Shown here piece by piece: positions 32,010-42,810 of a DNA stretch of 64,000 nt. Position 1 is the stretch's first letter; each line of letters opens with the position of its first letter. Under the pieces are notes generated by a model. That model did not search any database, was not told the origin of the DNA, and saw nothing but the letters and a program-made list of their open reading frames with translations. The DNA lies in contig CM055095.1 in the NCBI GenBank assembly GCA_029204225.1, positions 49,854,841 through 49,918,840 of the forward strand. Reading direction: 5' to 3'. Source of the stretch: Diphasiastrum complanatum. Its lineage: Eukaryota; Streptophyta; Lycopodiopsida; Lycopodiales; Lycopodiaceae. A program made the position numbers and the translations under genes.

Positions 32010-32760
32010 TTGAAGGATTTCACTTATCATGAGGAATGCAATTTACAAAGTTATAACATGCAACTTGCATTAATGTCTAAGAACCTAAAAGAAGAAAATT
32101 CGCCAGAAGGTGAAACCTTTAGGAGACTTAGACAAGAATTTAATGACGTTTTCCTAAAACAGCTTCCTGAGGGTCTTCCCCCCTCTAGGGGAGTCAACCA
32201 TGGTATTAAACTCCTTCCTAGTAGCTCACTTGTATCCTTGTATCCTTATAGGATGTGAACTACCAAAGAGGATGAAGTTTATAGGCAACTACAAAACTAC
32301 CTTAAGATGGGCCATGTAGGGCCTAGTAAGTCCCCTTGGACGGCCCCAGTTATTTTAGTTCATAAAAAAGACGGAGGCACTCAACTGTGTAGACCTTAAA
32401 AAATTAAATAATTGATAAAAACCGTTACCCCTTACCTCGAATAGATGAACTAGTTGATCGATTGCATAGTGCAAAGTACTTCTCCAAAATCAATTTGAGA
32501 CCAAGATATCATATTCGAATAAAGAGTGAGGATGTGGAAAAACCGGTAAGATATGGCCATTATGAGTTTCTGGTATTACCATTTGGCTTGACAAATGCTA
32601 CTGTGACTTTCCAGCAGATGATGAACGATCTTCTTCGTCCATATCTGGGAAAGTTCGTCATAGTTTACTTGGACGACATTCTCATCTATAGTAAGACAAG
32701 ACCTTGGAGGAGCACGAGGAGCATCCCAGGATTGTCTTGAAGTTACTTAGACAAGAGAGC
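32010..32760 (+). pseudogene. gypsy reverse transcriptase
   Basis: The order is FRRLRQEFNDVFLKQLPEGL, PPSRGVNHGIKL, PWTAPVILVHKKDGG (frame-broken), [65 protein letters not shown]. The YLDD catalytic box is intact. The motif A aspartate is changed (KINLR instead of KIDLR). Stops interrupt the frame around 32270 and 32395, and it breaks again after YSKT. Confidence 0.84.
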
Positions 32761-33049
32761 TCTTTGCCAAAGAGTCCAAATGTGTTTTCTTCCAAAAGAG
32801 TTTGGTCTATCTCGAGCACTTATTTCGGACCATGGGTTGGAAATTGACCCAAATAAAGTCCATTAGGTTCGTGAATGGCCAATTCCTCAAACCATCCGAG
32901 AGGTTAACTCCTTTTTGGGCTTCACAAGGTATTTTCATAGATTTAGATAATCACATTGTCCTTGACAAATGTCCTCAAACGGGCGAAACGAACCAACCGA
33001 CACAGTAAATATAGTCCTCCAATCACTTGGACTGAAGAGATGAATTAGA

Positions 33050-33475
33050 GTTTTAAGAACCCCAAATATTGTGTATCTACAACACCTATTTTACACATAG
33101 TGGATCCTAACAAGTCGTATGTGCTTGAAACAGATGCCAGTGAATATGCTATAGGTGCAGTCCTATATCAAGATGGTAGACCGGTTGCTTTTAAAAGCAA
33201 AAAGTTGAACCCTTCTCAAAGGCGGTATTCCACCTATGACAAGGAACTTTTTGCAATAATTCATGCTTTGAAAGTTTGGAGACATTACTTGTATGGATTC
33301 AAATTTACTATAGTAACTAACCATCAAGCGTTAAAGTACATTAACGATGCAGTCGACCTTAGGGGTCGTAAAGCCAGATGGTCAGAAATGTTCCAAGAAT
33401 TCCACTATGACATTGACTACCGGAGGGGTACTTCTAATAGTGTCGCCAAATGCCTTAAGCCAAATTGGAGAGGTT
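33050..33475 (+). pseudogene. gypsy RNase H, active site lost
   Basis: The 125-codon frame at 33100-33477 has YVLETDASEYAIGAVLYQDG, RPVAFKSKKLNPSQRRYSTY, DKELFAIIHALKVWRHYLYG, VTNHQALKY and ARWSEMFQEFHYDIDYRRGT. The first D (TDAS) and E (KEL) are present. The normal T-D-H is T-N-H and the normal A-D-A-L-S is A-K-C-L-K, so two of four metal-binding acids are missing. Confidence 0.85.
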
Positions 33476-33673
33476 AATCAATTAAGCTTTTCTGAGATCC
33501 AATCTAAGTTATATCTGTCCTTAAGAGACTTGTGTAAGACCGATAGGTACTTCGGTCGTATTTGGCTAGACGTCCTAGCAGGTACTTCTAGATCTAGTGG
33601 TGACCTTGGAATGCAAGACAAGATATTAAAAGACTATTCCATAAGTAATGGGTTACTTTTCTAGAACGGGAAA

Positions 33674-34225
33674 GTGTGGGTGCCAAAAGTTGATGATATT
33701 AGGGCCCAAATCCTGCATGAATGTCATGACAGCCCGTGTGCGGGGCATCCTGGCTCACAAAGAACGCTTGACCTAATAAAAAGGAATTTTCATTGGCCAA
33801 ATGTAAAAGGTCAAGTGGAGGCATACATTCGCAAATGTGGACAATGCCAAGTAAATAAAGCTGAAAGACTTGAGGCAGCTGGTTTGCTACTTCCTTTGGA
33901 AATTCTTGAAAGAAAATGGGAAAGTATTTCCATGGATTTTGTAGTTAGGCAACCTTGGACAGGGAAGCAAAATTATACTATTTGGGTTATAGTTGACAGA
34001 CTAACCAAGATGGCGCAATTCATTCCAACCAAACAAACTGTCAAAGCCTTAGAACTTGCACAACTTTTCATGGAGAAGTTGTTCAGGTTGTTTGGTTTGC
34101 CGAATGATATTATTAGTGATCAGGATTCTAAGTTCATTGGCAAATTTTGGCAAGCGGTCTTTGAGAAATTAGAGACCACCTTAATGTTGATGTACGTCAA
34201 TGTGGACTCAGAAACCGGCAAGTAA
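33674..34225 (+). pseudogene. gypsy integrase, truncated before the catalytic glutamate
   Basis: The 183-residue frame has the HHCC finger (HECHDSPCAGHPG, CGQCQVNKAERL), MDFVVRQPW (first D), VDRLTKMAQFIPT and IISDQDSKFIGKFWQAVFEK (second D). The sequence then degenerates to VNVDSETGK and stops. The usual H-P-Q-T-D-G-Q-T-E block and the chromodomain are absent, apparently by deletion up to the polypurine tract. Confidence 0.85.
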
Positions 34226-34350
34226 CTGAGTACTTGGTTTGTTGAAAAGGAAGTTCTGAAAATGAGCACACTCGGGAAAACGAAAGAGACCTTAGACTAG
34301 GATTCCCAGATTTCCTTCCTTAGAAGAAGAGCCTTTTAAGGGGGACGGAA

Positions 34351-34900
34351 TGTTAGGGACCCAACTCCCTTGGGTCCCAAACCCAACTTGAAGTTGAATG
34401 TTGATTGGAACCGTTGACTTGACCAATGACTCGTGGACCTGCATGGTTGCCACGTGTCGTGATCTAGGATGTGTGCTAGGCTTGGAGACTCCTACCTTGG
34501 AGGTATACAAGGAAAGGAGGTCTCATTACCCGTTCATTCTACTTAGGAGAAGGTGGATGGTGGGCGCTTGTGCACAGCCAGGATGAGTGCTAGCCTGAGG
34601 TGGAAGATGGCCGATGGTCTTGGAAGTGGTATGGGACGTTGCCCAGGTTGGAGGTCAGATCCCGCTTGTCATAGGTCACGGGCCAGGGCACAGTGGGTGA
34701 ATCTGGATTTGATCCTACGGCGGGGTGGATCGTGTGATGTTTGATTTCTTGTGGTAACCGGCACCTAGCAGTTTGCGGCAGAAAGAGGTTGAACACTATC
34801 AAAGATGGATGTCCAAAGTGGCAAACTCCCTCAAAGATTGAGCAATGGTTGGTCATTGGACATAGTCAAATGGCTACCTCTTTGGAACACCAAGCTCGTT
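34351..34900 (+). repeat. 3' LTR of the protease-duplicated gypsy (right end not fixed)
   Basis: It starts TGTTAGGGACCCAACTCCC right after the purine tract GGGGGACGGAA. It contains CCACGTGTC near 34450. No second LTR is available for comparison, so the right end is a guess. Confidence 0.5.
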
Positions 34901-35435
34901 AAATGGCCCAAACATTCTCCCAACTTGAGTTTTTTTTTGCAAAAGAAGTTCTAGAATGTATGTCGAGAAAACCTACTATGTCACATGCATTTCTAAGCTA
35001 GCGAGAAGATCAAACATTTCTTTGGGAGAGGTGCTAGTGGCATAGAACACAAACATTTCCTTGTCTTAAACAAGGCTTGAAGAAATTAGTTAGGTTGAGC
35101 AACCTAAACTCCAAGGTAATGGACTACAATCTTGGCATGGGGAGGTGAGTTAGCAATCTATTCAACCTATATGCAAGAGGCTTTGGATGGGAGTTAGTGA
35201 TTGGAATTTATAACATTTTCATCGATTTAAGCATGTTACAAAGTAGCTTATGTTGTGGTCTTAGCTCACAGATTTTGTAAGGATGATTCCATAAACATCT
35301 CTCGTCTAGAGGATACAGGTTTTGATAAGTCTAATTATTGCAACCAAACAAGGAGACTGAATCAATTGACTATGATTCTTAAGACTCAATTAAAATGTCA
35401 TCCATATCTCAACGTAGAATATTATCTAAACATAC
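34901..35435. other. CBP80 intron, nothing recognised
   Basis: AT-rich sequence between the gypsy LTR and exon d. No features were seen. Confidence 0.35.
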
Positions 35436-35567
35436 CTGGTCTGATGTCATCTTTTCTTCATTTGTACTGGATCTGAAAGGAGAACGAGATAAATCACCAA
35501 TAGTTCTCCTAAGTTTTAAGTAAGCCTCCACTCCTGCTAGCACTTGTTCTAGTTCTTCCGGCGCACG
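35436..35567 (-). CDS. CBP80: CBP80 exon d
   Basis: This 132-bp exon encodes 44 residues starting RAPEELEQVLAGVEAYL and ending EEKMTSDQ, in phase 0. The acceptor is TCTTCAG and the donor GTATGT. It matches the CBP80 segment that follows the LPW.G.EL.E block (plant consensus about E-Q-V-P-D-E-I-E-R-V). The second half, rich in S, T and E, lies in a variable linker. The downstream intron of about 6.5 kb holds the protease-duplicated gypsy and a LINE RT scrap. Confidence 0.92.
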
Positions 35568-38224
35568 CTGAAGACAAAAAAGTTTCTTGTAATAAACTGA
35601 ATTCATATACTTGAAAAAGATAATACTCAAGAAAACAGAAATTCTTAAAGCAAAACAAAAATTCTTCATTTAAAGTATATTTATTATAACATTGTTATAT
35701 GTATTGGGTGGATGAATGTAGCACTACTTGAACAACCAAGTCTTTCTTGAGGTAAAACCCAAGTATTACATGTTGAACTTCCAATTTGAACAACTAGATG
35801 ACAACAACATAAGAGTGTAAAATAGTTGCAATGAAATGTGGGTAAAACCATAGACAACCTCATGGTTGACAAAAATTGTATACCTATACACATTAATTTA
35901 AGCTAAAGCCCAGGATTCCACAACCTTGATAGCATAAAGACATTTCTTCATAGCTTTATCTTAAGCCTCATGAATCCAGATTGCATGGGTCCTACAAGAA
36001 AGAATTGAGTCCACATTCTTCAAAAAAAAGTCTAATCCTAACTCTAGAAAAACTCTTGCTGCCTTCCTAATGGTAAACTTTCATAAGACAAAAAAAGAAA
36101 CTAAGCAACTGACTGAGAGTCATCATCACATTGAAAGCATAGGGACCCACATAATTGTCAACCACCCACTCAACAGATCCCATTTCATCCACAAATCACA
36201 ACATACAATGAAAGCATTGTGTTCAATTCATGCAAGTGAGGTACGTCAGTAGAACCAATCACAACAATATAACAAAACAATCGAAATCCTTTCCTAAGCT
36301 CTACAACCACATCAAGCGATCAAACTACAACATCCAAGTCTTATCTTCCTCTCTAAGATGACAATCTGAATAAGAAGGCATGATTCTCTTAAAGGGCACA
36401 CATGCCTCCTTTAAGATTATATAAGAAAAATTAGTCTAAGTAGCATGAATCTTGAGATTCCGTACATGACTTTTCTTATGCAATTATATTGGGTATCAAT
36501 CATCTCTTTCAATTTGCAAGCACTTGTCCATATATTGGTGCGTTGATCACAAGTCTTCTCCATCTAATATAGAAACCACAATCCGCAAGGCATCTCTATA
36601 TAACCAAAACATTTGAGAATAGACGATTCCACTAAGCAGTCACACGCATCTACAACCCCCCTCTTGATAGCTTGTGAAATAAATTATTTCCCGACAAGAT
36701 TTACCTCTTCAGATAGAGGCTCCTTTGGGATTCATTCTCAATTGTTAGCAAACATGAGCTTTTGGTGATAAAACGAGTCGAAGACCAAGATACAATAACC
36801 ACACTTTACCACTATCTGAGGATGGAGAGGATTTCAAGTGGCATGCCACACTTGAGCTTTAGGCTTACTTGCCTCCCAAGAGGACTTGCCTTGATAGACC
36901 TTCTATAGATTGAGCACAACTCACTTGAACAACTTCTACATGCACTATATTTTTAAAAGTATGGTAGAATGAAACCTCACCAGCACCAAGGACTTAATAC
37001 AAAATGCATCATTCACTTAACAATAAAAATTAGCTTTATGTGCATGGCCAGTTGTTAGCCAATTCACATGATCCTCCTTTTGTACATTTGAGTTCAAATT
37101 AAACATTAAGATAACAAGTTACCTTCGAATAGACTTAAATTAATTCATACTTATGGAACAATAGTAAGGTCTTCACACATTAGCTCAAAAATGAGACCAC
37201 ACATTAGCTCAAAAATGAGACCAATCACTTTCATTGCACATTGAGAGAGGATAGATTATGTCTCCTCACACTGACCAAGACAGAGAGCGACTAGCACTTC
37301 ACCTCAATAATGCATAAAGACATTGACAATGTGTCCCAGTGTATTAGAAAGATGAAACTATCTCCAAAGGCTGGACTGTAGGTGAAAGCTTTGTTTGTAC
37401 ATGAAAGAACTAAACGTACTAAATAACACAACCCTAATTCATAAGTTCCCCAAAAGTCAATAGATCCGAATGATATATCCATAATTCTTCCTTACCAAAA
37501 AATCCGTTTCTTGTCAGACAAACAAATCGAAGTTGCACCAGAATGGCGATGGAGCAAGGAGAAGAAAAGCAAGGACATCCGATTTCAATCCGTAAGAGGT
37601 TCGACCTGCTTTTATTGAGATGAACATGAATGTGAGAAATGAACTACAATCCACCACTCTATATAGTGGATTTTAGGGCTTTGGCCTCAAATCCTATTGG
37701 CCAATTTCCACCTCCCTTATTATTTGAAATTTGAAATTTGGGGGGAACCCTTTTTATTCACTAACTTGACTATTAGGCCTTGCGACATTTAATTCCCGCA
37801 AAAAGGCCTAAAGTCCTTTTATTAACTTCTAACTAATCAAATAACTATGTGATCATCGGGTTGGAATTACACACACAGGGTGCCAAATCCCTCTCACTTA
37901 TAAACTAGGGTTAGGGTTGCCTCGAGATACGCAAACCCTTTGACACTGCTTAGAGCCAGCGGACAAACAAACATCATCGAGTAGGGAGAAATGCATTTTG
38001 GGAGTTTTCATTACCATTCTCGTGAGCGGAGTATGCGTGACCTAAGAAGGAGCTACATTCGCTATTTAGGTATCGTAAGGCCAAATTTGGGGCAATTTTT
38101 GGCTACTGAAACCTACTACAAGGCGGTATAGTGAGGCATTATGGCCACAAAGGGAGGGATGAAATGAAGGCGGTAGAAAGGAAAAAGAAGCAACAGAAGG
38201 AAAAACCATCGGTGGTGCATGGGG
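35568..38224. other. CBP80 intron with a small tandem repeat
   Basis: Mostly unassigned AT-rich sequence. A direct tandem copy of about 24 bp (ACATTAGCTCAAAAATGAGA core) lies at about 37174-37222. The part 37560-37960 could be an LTR (a TATATA box near 37660) but no partner was found. Confidence 0.35.
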
Positions 38225-39990
38225 AGGCTTTAAGGAGCAACAAAGGAGATGGCGAGAGGTTTGGTGGGGACTTTGCAGCAGAGGCATGGGGGTAAACATT
38301 TTGCATCATTGAGTAAAATCTTTCAAAGTTTGCAAAATAAGGATGAAAATGCTCATGCTTTTGTTTTGAGGGTTAAAGCATTCAATGATGAGTTAGCATG
38401 TATTGATGAAAGCATTAAAAAGATAGAACTTGTTCAAGTAGTTCTTATTGGCTTGTTGGATAATCATGCTTCAAAGTTTTGCTATTCAAAAGACATTTCC
38501 AAGTATGGAGGACTTGCAAGAAATCTTGGTGAATGAGGAGTTTAGGCTTCTATCAAGAGGAGGATCTACTTCCATATCTCAAGTTGGAGAGGAGGAGGCT
38601 ACGTTCTCAAAGGGCAAGTTCAAGGGCAAGAGCAGCAAGTGGTCTAAAGGACAAGATCAAGGTGAGCTTTCTACTTTTGTTGGCAAGAGGAAAGATAGAT
38701 CTAAGCTAAAATGTTTCTATTGTGAAGTCAAAGGACATTTTGCTAGTGATTACTTCAAAAAGAAAAGAGATGATGAGCAAAATTCAAGTGATTCTTTTTT
38801 TATGTCTTCTTTTTTGCTAACCAATGATGGAAATATTGATTCATGGTGGATTGATAGTGGAGCCAGCTTTCATATGACATGTCACAAAGAGTACTTCACT
38901 TCTTTGGTGCCTTATGAAGGAGAGAAGAAGGTCATCAACATGGCCAATGATGGTAAAGTTGTTATCAAGGGCATTGGCACTATTCCTATTTTCTCTCATC
39001 TACAAACAGGAATGTTCATTTGAAAAATGCTTTGCTCATACCTTCCATTACTAAGATTGTTCTTAGTGTGTGTCAAATGGTTGACAAAGGGCTTAAAGTA
39101 GAATTTGTTGGCGATTCTTGCTTGATCAAAAGAAATGAAGTTTTACCAAGGCAAGAGACAACGTGAGCTCTACAAACTTGATGGATATGTTGTTTCTAAC
39201 CATGGTGGTTTGAAGGCAAAGAAGCAAGTTGGTGAGCTTTGTTCAATGTCAAAGTCAAAAAGGTTGTCTTATTCTAGATCTAGCTCAAGATCTAAGATGC
39301 CTTTCCATTTAGTACATTTGAATGTGCATTGCACTAGTGCTTTGAGTAATGGAGGAGCAAAGACGTTTGTGACTTGCATTGATGACTTTAGTAGATATTG
39401 TTGGACTTATCTTCATATTTGATGTCTTTCTCAAGTTCAAGAATGTTGTGGAGAGTCAATTCAACATGAAGATCAAGTGCTTAAGGTTGGCAAATGAAGA
39501 CCTATCAACAAAGCTCAAGATGTTTGTGTGGCACATGGGATCAAGAGGGAGGTTTCAAACTCAAAGGTTCTACATGGTGTGGAAGAGAGGAAGATCAATT
39601 TTTTTGAAAGAGCTAAATCTATGAGGCTGAATGCAGATCTTCCTAAGTCTTTTTGGGGTGAAGCTTTGATGTGTGCTAACTTTGTTTGCAATAGGTACTC
39701 AAATGAAGACTTGGATGGTAAGAGTTCATTTGAGGTCCTTTTTTGGTAAGAAGACAAGCTTGGAGCATTTGAAGATCTTTGGTAGTACTTGCTATGTCAA
39801 CTCATCTTTTGGACTCTAGAAGGGAATCTTTGCTGGCTATAGTGAAGTAAGGAAAGCTTATAGGGTCTACATTCCTAAGTCAAAGAAAGTTCACATTTCT
39901 AAGGATGTCGTCTTTGAAGAGGAAAATGTGGATAATCTTGATGTTGTTGATGTTGATCAGACCCCCACTTTCCGAAACGTTGTTCTCCCA
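38225..39990 (+). mobile_element. Ty1/copia fragment: gag, zinc knuckle, protease, partial integrase
   Basis: Gag (GTLQQRHGGKHFASLSKIFQ, AHAFVLRVKAFNDELACIDE) is followed by a knuckle CFYCEVKGHFASDY in which the last cysteine is Y. Next come the protease start WWIDSGASFHMTCH at about 38846-38887 and integrase pieces (HLVHLNVHCTSAL, TCIDDFSRYCW, FFERAKSMRLNADLPKSFWG, VYIPKSKKVHISKDVVFEEE). RT and RNase H are not present. Gypsy copy B is inserted about 110 bp after the last recognisable part. Confidence 0.8.
38448..39023 (+). pseudogene. copia gag end and protease start
   Basis: A 191-codon open frame covers the knuckle (LKCFYCEVKGHFASDYF) and the DSGAS protease motif, ending after IKGIGTIPIFSHLQTG. 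The first half is a shifted continuation of the gag frame ending at 38536. The C-X2-C-X4-H-X4-Y knuckle should not bind zinc normally. Confidence 0.78.
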
Positions 39991-40103
39991 AAAATGGAAA
40001 TTTTTGTTAACAGCTCCATGTCTCCAAAAGTCTCACAATTGCAAAGAGACCTACTAAAGTACAGCTACTGCTACCTATGAGAAAGCTTGCTCTTAGTTTA
40101 GTC

Positions 40104-40108
40104 ATTAG
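40104..40108 (+). other. left target-site duplication ATTAG (gypsy copy B)
   Basis: ATTAG precedes the LTR here and recurs exactly at 46330-46334 after the right LTR. A 5-bp duplication is typical of gypsy integration. Confidence 0.85.
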
Positions 40109-40482
40109 AGTTATGGACTTGGATCATTACATTCACCGCGTCCATTCTTTTATTGTTATTATGCATAAGCAGGCCTAAGGGCCCTTTTTATTCATATATT
40201 GGCCTTGGGCCCTATTTGGTTATATTTTTAGGACTTGGTCACATTGATTTGGAGTGGGGGTCCTCCTATTGGGAGGGCGCAATATTTTCCCTCCAAATCC
40301 TTTTCCCTCCCTTTTTTGAATCCTCCATTTGATTCAGGGAGAGGGTATAAGTAGCGCAGCATTGTATTCTTTTATTCAGTTTATGATGATTGCTCCTCTT
40401 TTAGCCTCCTTAAGCATTCTCTTCCTGCTTTCTAGCTTAAGTCCTGCTTTCTAGCATAGCTAGTGAATCTTAGCTTGTAACT
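40109..40482 (+). repeat. 5' LTR of gypsy copy B
   Basis: It begins AGTTATGGACTTGG and ends CTTGTAACT. A TATA-like GGTATAAGTAG lies at about 40345-40355. It carries the non-TG/CA ends shared by copies A and C. Confidence 0.9.
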
Positions 40483-40494
40483 TGGTATCAAAGC
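40483..40494 (+). other. primer-binding site, gypsy copy B
   Basis: TGGTATCAAAGC, one base different from the usual TGGTATCAGAGC, starts with no gap after the LTR. Confidence 0.88.
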
Positions 40495-40509
40495 ACTTTC
40501 CTACAGATT

Positions 40510-41170
40510 CGTGGAGGCTGTCCAGCGCCCTACCACCCATCACTATCATCGATTTTTCTCCGCCATTTTTGCAGATTGGTGGTGGCTGTCCAGCGCCCTA
40601 CTGCCCATCACTTTCAACGATTTCTTCATCACTTTTTGCAGTTTTGGTGGAGGCTGTCCAGCGCCCTGCTAACCCATCACTTTCCTCGATTTTTTCGACA
40701 GATTTTCATTGTTTTTGCAGATTTGGTAGCTATTGCCCAGAGCCCTACTACCTCATCATTTTCGACACTTTTCGTCACCGATTTGCTGTCCATTTTTTAT
40801 ATTGATTGGAGGCTGTCCAGCGCCCTACTACCATCTCATTTTCAGTGGTAACCCATCACTTTCGCTGAGTTTTTCGGCAGATTTTCATTGTTTTTGCAGA
40901 CTTGGTAGCTATTGCCCAACACCCTACTACCTCATCATTTTTGAAACTCTTCGTCACCGATTTGCTGTCCATTTCTGATATTGACTGGAGGCTGTCCAGC
41001 ACCCTACTACCGTCTCATTTTCAGCAGTTCTTTTCACCGACTTCTTGTCCGTTTCGGCTATTGATTGGAGGCTGTTCGGCACCTTACTTCGGCACCTTTT
41101 TTCAGCCTATTCTTCACTGTATTGTGGATCTTGGTAGTTGCTGCCCAATGCCCTATTATCTTCAGCTTTT
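40510..41170 (+). repeat. leader repeats between primer-binding site and gag (copy B)
   Basis: A degenerate motif of the form GGCTGTCCAGCGCCCTACTA recurs about nine times at 60-90 bp spacing (near 40516, 40587, 40650, 40732, 40811, 40913, 40990, 41072, 41140), each followed by T-rich sequence with CATCA.TTTTC. Copy A has shorter versions of the same motif near 25230 and 25580. The region has no credible reading frame. Confidence 0.75.
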
Positions 41171-41514
41171 ACCTCTCTTTGTTGACACTACCGAGTGAAC
41201 GACGGATCAGCACCCACCCAGGTATTGCTTGCGCCCTTTTTGCACTTCCTTTTTGCACCTACTTGCTGTCTTTTCTGCTCACATACTGCTCTTTCCAGCC
41301 CCCTATTCATGTTCATATTTGTTGCCTCACACCCTCCTCTGTCCATTTTTCCATTTTGTTAGAAACCTTCTACTTTCTCAACCCCTCAGTTTCTAATTAT
41401 TATCCATCTTGATTGACTGTTTACGTGCCATTTTTGGTGATTTCAGAAGTTAGACTAAGTTGGGGTGACGACAAACGTCCTCTCCCTCAAGTTTTTGTCT
41501 CTTCCTTAGTCCCT

Positions 41515-42810
41515 ATGGCGACTTCTTCATCAGAAGACCCTCCACAGAGCTCTTTAGATGATCGTTTTACACATATCGATTCTCGCATGGATCACCTTGA
41601 GAGTCGTATTGATCGTGTTCTTTCTAGCCTTGAGACTATCCTACCATGAGGGGATACCACCCCCCCAGACATTCTTCATCGTCCTGGTAAAGCACCTTTA
41701 TTTCCTATTTTGAGTACACCTGCTCCTGCTCCATCTCCATCTTCAGGAGGTGCTTTTGGTAGTACGTTTGGTCTCCCTTCATATAGTGCTAGTTCTTATG
41801 GGTCCCCTTTTGGGTCTTCTGTACCACCATTTGGATTTCCCTCCGCACCGCCAGGATTTCCTTCTTCTCCTTTTTCAGGTAATCCTGAGTCTCATTTTGC
41901 TCGTGATTTTCGTGATCGCATCCAACTTACTACTTATTCTGGTTCATCTGATGGGAATGTCTTGGAGAATTAGTTCTCTAAGTTAGAGACCTATTGTCTT
42001 ATGTATCCCAAGACTGAAACCCAGAAAGTGCAGTTGGCTGCGATACATTTAGATGGTCGAGCTCAAACTTGGTGGCGTGTCTATCGCTCTGAGCCTACTC
42101 GTGAGGGATTACATATATGGCCTACTTTTCGGCATGATCTTCGTATGGCTATGATTGACCCACAGTGGTTGGTTTGCCAACGTGATCTGTTTCGTAGCCT
42201 TCGCCATACTAGTCATTTGACTGCTTGTATTGATCAGTTTACTGAGCTTTCTTACCTTTTTACTGATCTTCATCCTCCAGAGCTTATTTCAGGTTTTATT
42301 GCTGGTCTTAGAGGCTCCTTACGATATGATGTTTCCTCTTTTCGACCTCCTACTCTCTCAGATGCTATCTCCTTGGCTACTACCCTGCAGCATAAGTATC
42401 CGGAGTTGTCCACTTCTTCTCGTTTTTCTCGCCCTCTTTCCAGTGCTTCTCCTACTTTGGCTTCTTCTACTACCGTTCCCCCTTGCCCTTCTACACCTCG
42501 CCCTGCCTTTGTTCGCCGTTATTCAGCCGCAGAGTTCGCTGAGATTCAGCAGAAGCACCTATGTTATCGCTGTAAGAGTCCAGATCATCTCGCCCGTGAT
42601 TGCCGAAAGTCTCCTGGTCCTCCTACCGCTGTTTTTTACCATGAGGCTCTTACTCCTGATGATTCTGATGTTTATATCCAAATTCTTGATACTCCTGACC
42701 CACATTCTATTGATGAGCCGGCTGACCAGCTTCCTGATGATTGTGGATCTTTCTCGGCAGACATTGTCTTTTACACATGCTGGTCGGCATCATTTACTTT
42801 CTGGTATTGA
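41515..42810 (+). pseudogene. gypsy gag with zinc knuckle (copy B), two in-frame stops
   Basis: From ATG at 41515 (MATSSSEDPPQSSLDDRFTH) one frame runs to 42810, broken only by TGA at 41647 and TAG at 41971. Copy A has TGG at the second position, so that stop is a G-to-A change. Domains are a coiled-coil start (MDHLESRIDRVLSSLE), a P/G/S-rich linker, the capsid part (VQLAAIHLDGRAQTWWRVYR, ACIDQFTELSYLFTDLHPPE, LRGSLRYDVSSFRPPTLSDA) and the knuckle CYRCKSPDHLARDC at about 42562-42603. Confidence 0.88.

Larger units (their letters stand above)
30235..34900 (+). mobile_element. Ty3/gypsy element with duplicated protease segment, 5'-truncated
   Basis: Gag, zinc knuckle, two tandem protease segments, RT, RNase H, integrase, purine tract (AAGGGGGACGGA) and a 3' LTR start at 34351 occur in gypsy order. 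No 5' LTR or primer-binding site was found before the gag start at 30238. The sequence from about 30165 back is LINE-derived. Nearly all reading frames are interrupted. It lies in the intron between CBP80 exons d and e, antisense to the gene. Confidence 0.85.

Noticed and set aside
37640-37690. ATCCAC...GTGGAT inverted repeat around a TATATA box as a regulatory hairpin
   Set aside because: The stem is only six bases and no partner LTR or transcript start supports a function.
40510-41170. CRISPR-like array in the regularly spaced leader repeats
   Set aside because: The repeats are degenerate, spacing varies, and they lie in the leader of a plant retrotransposon; no cas genes are present.
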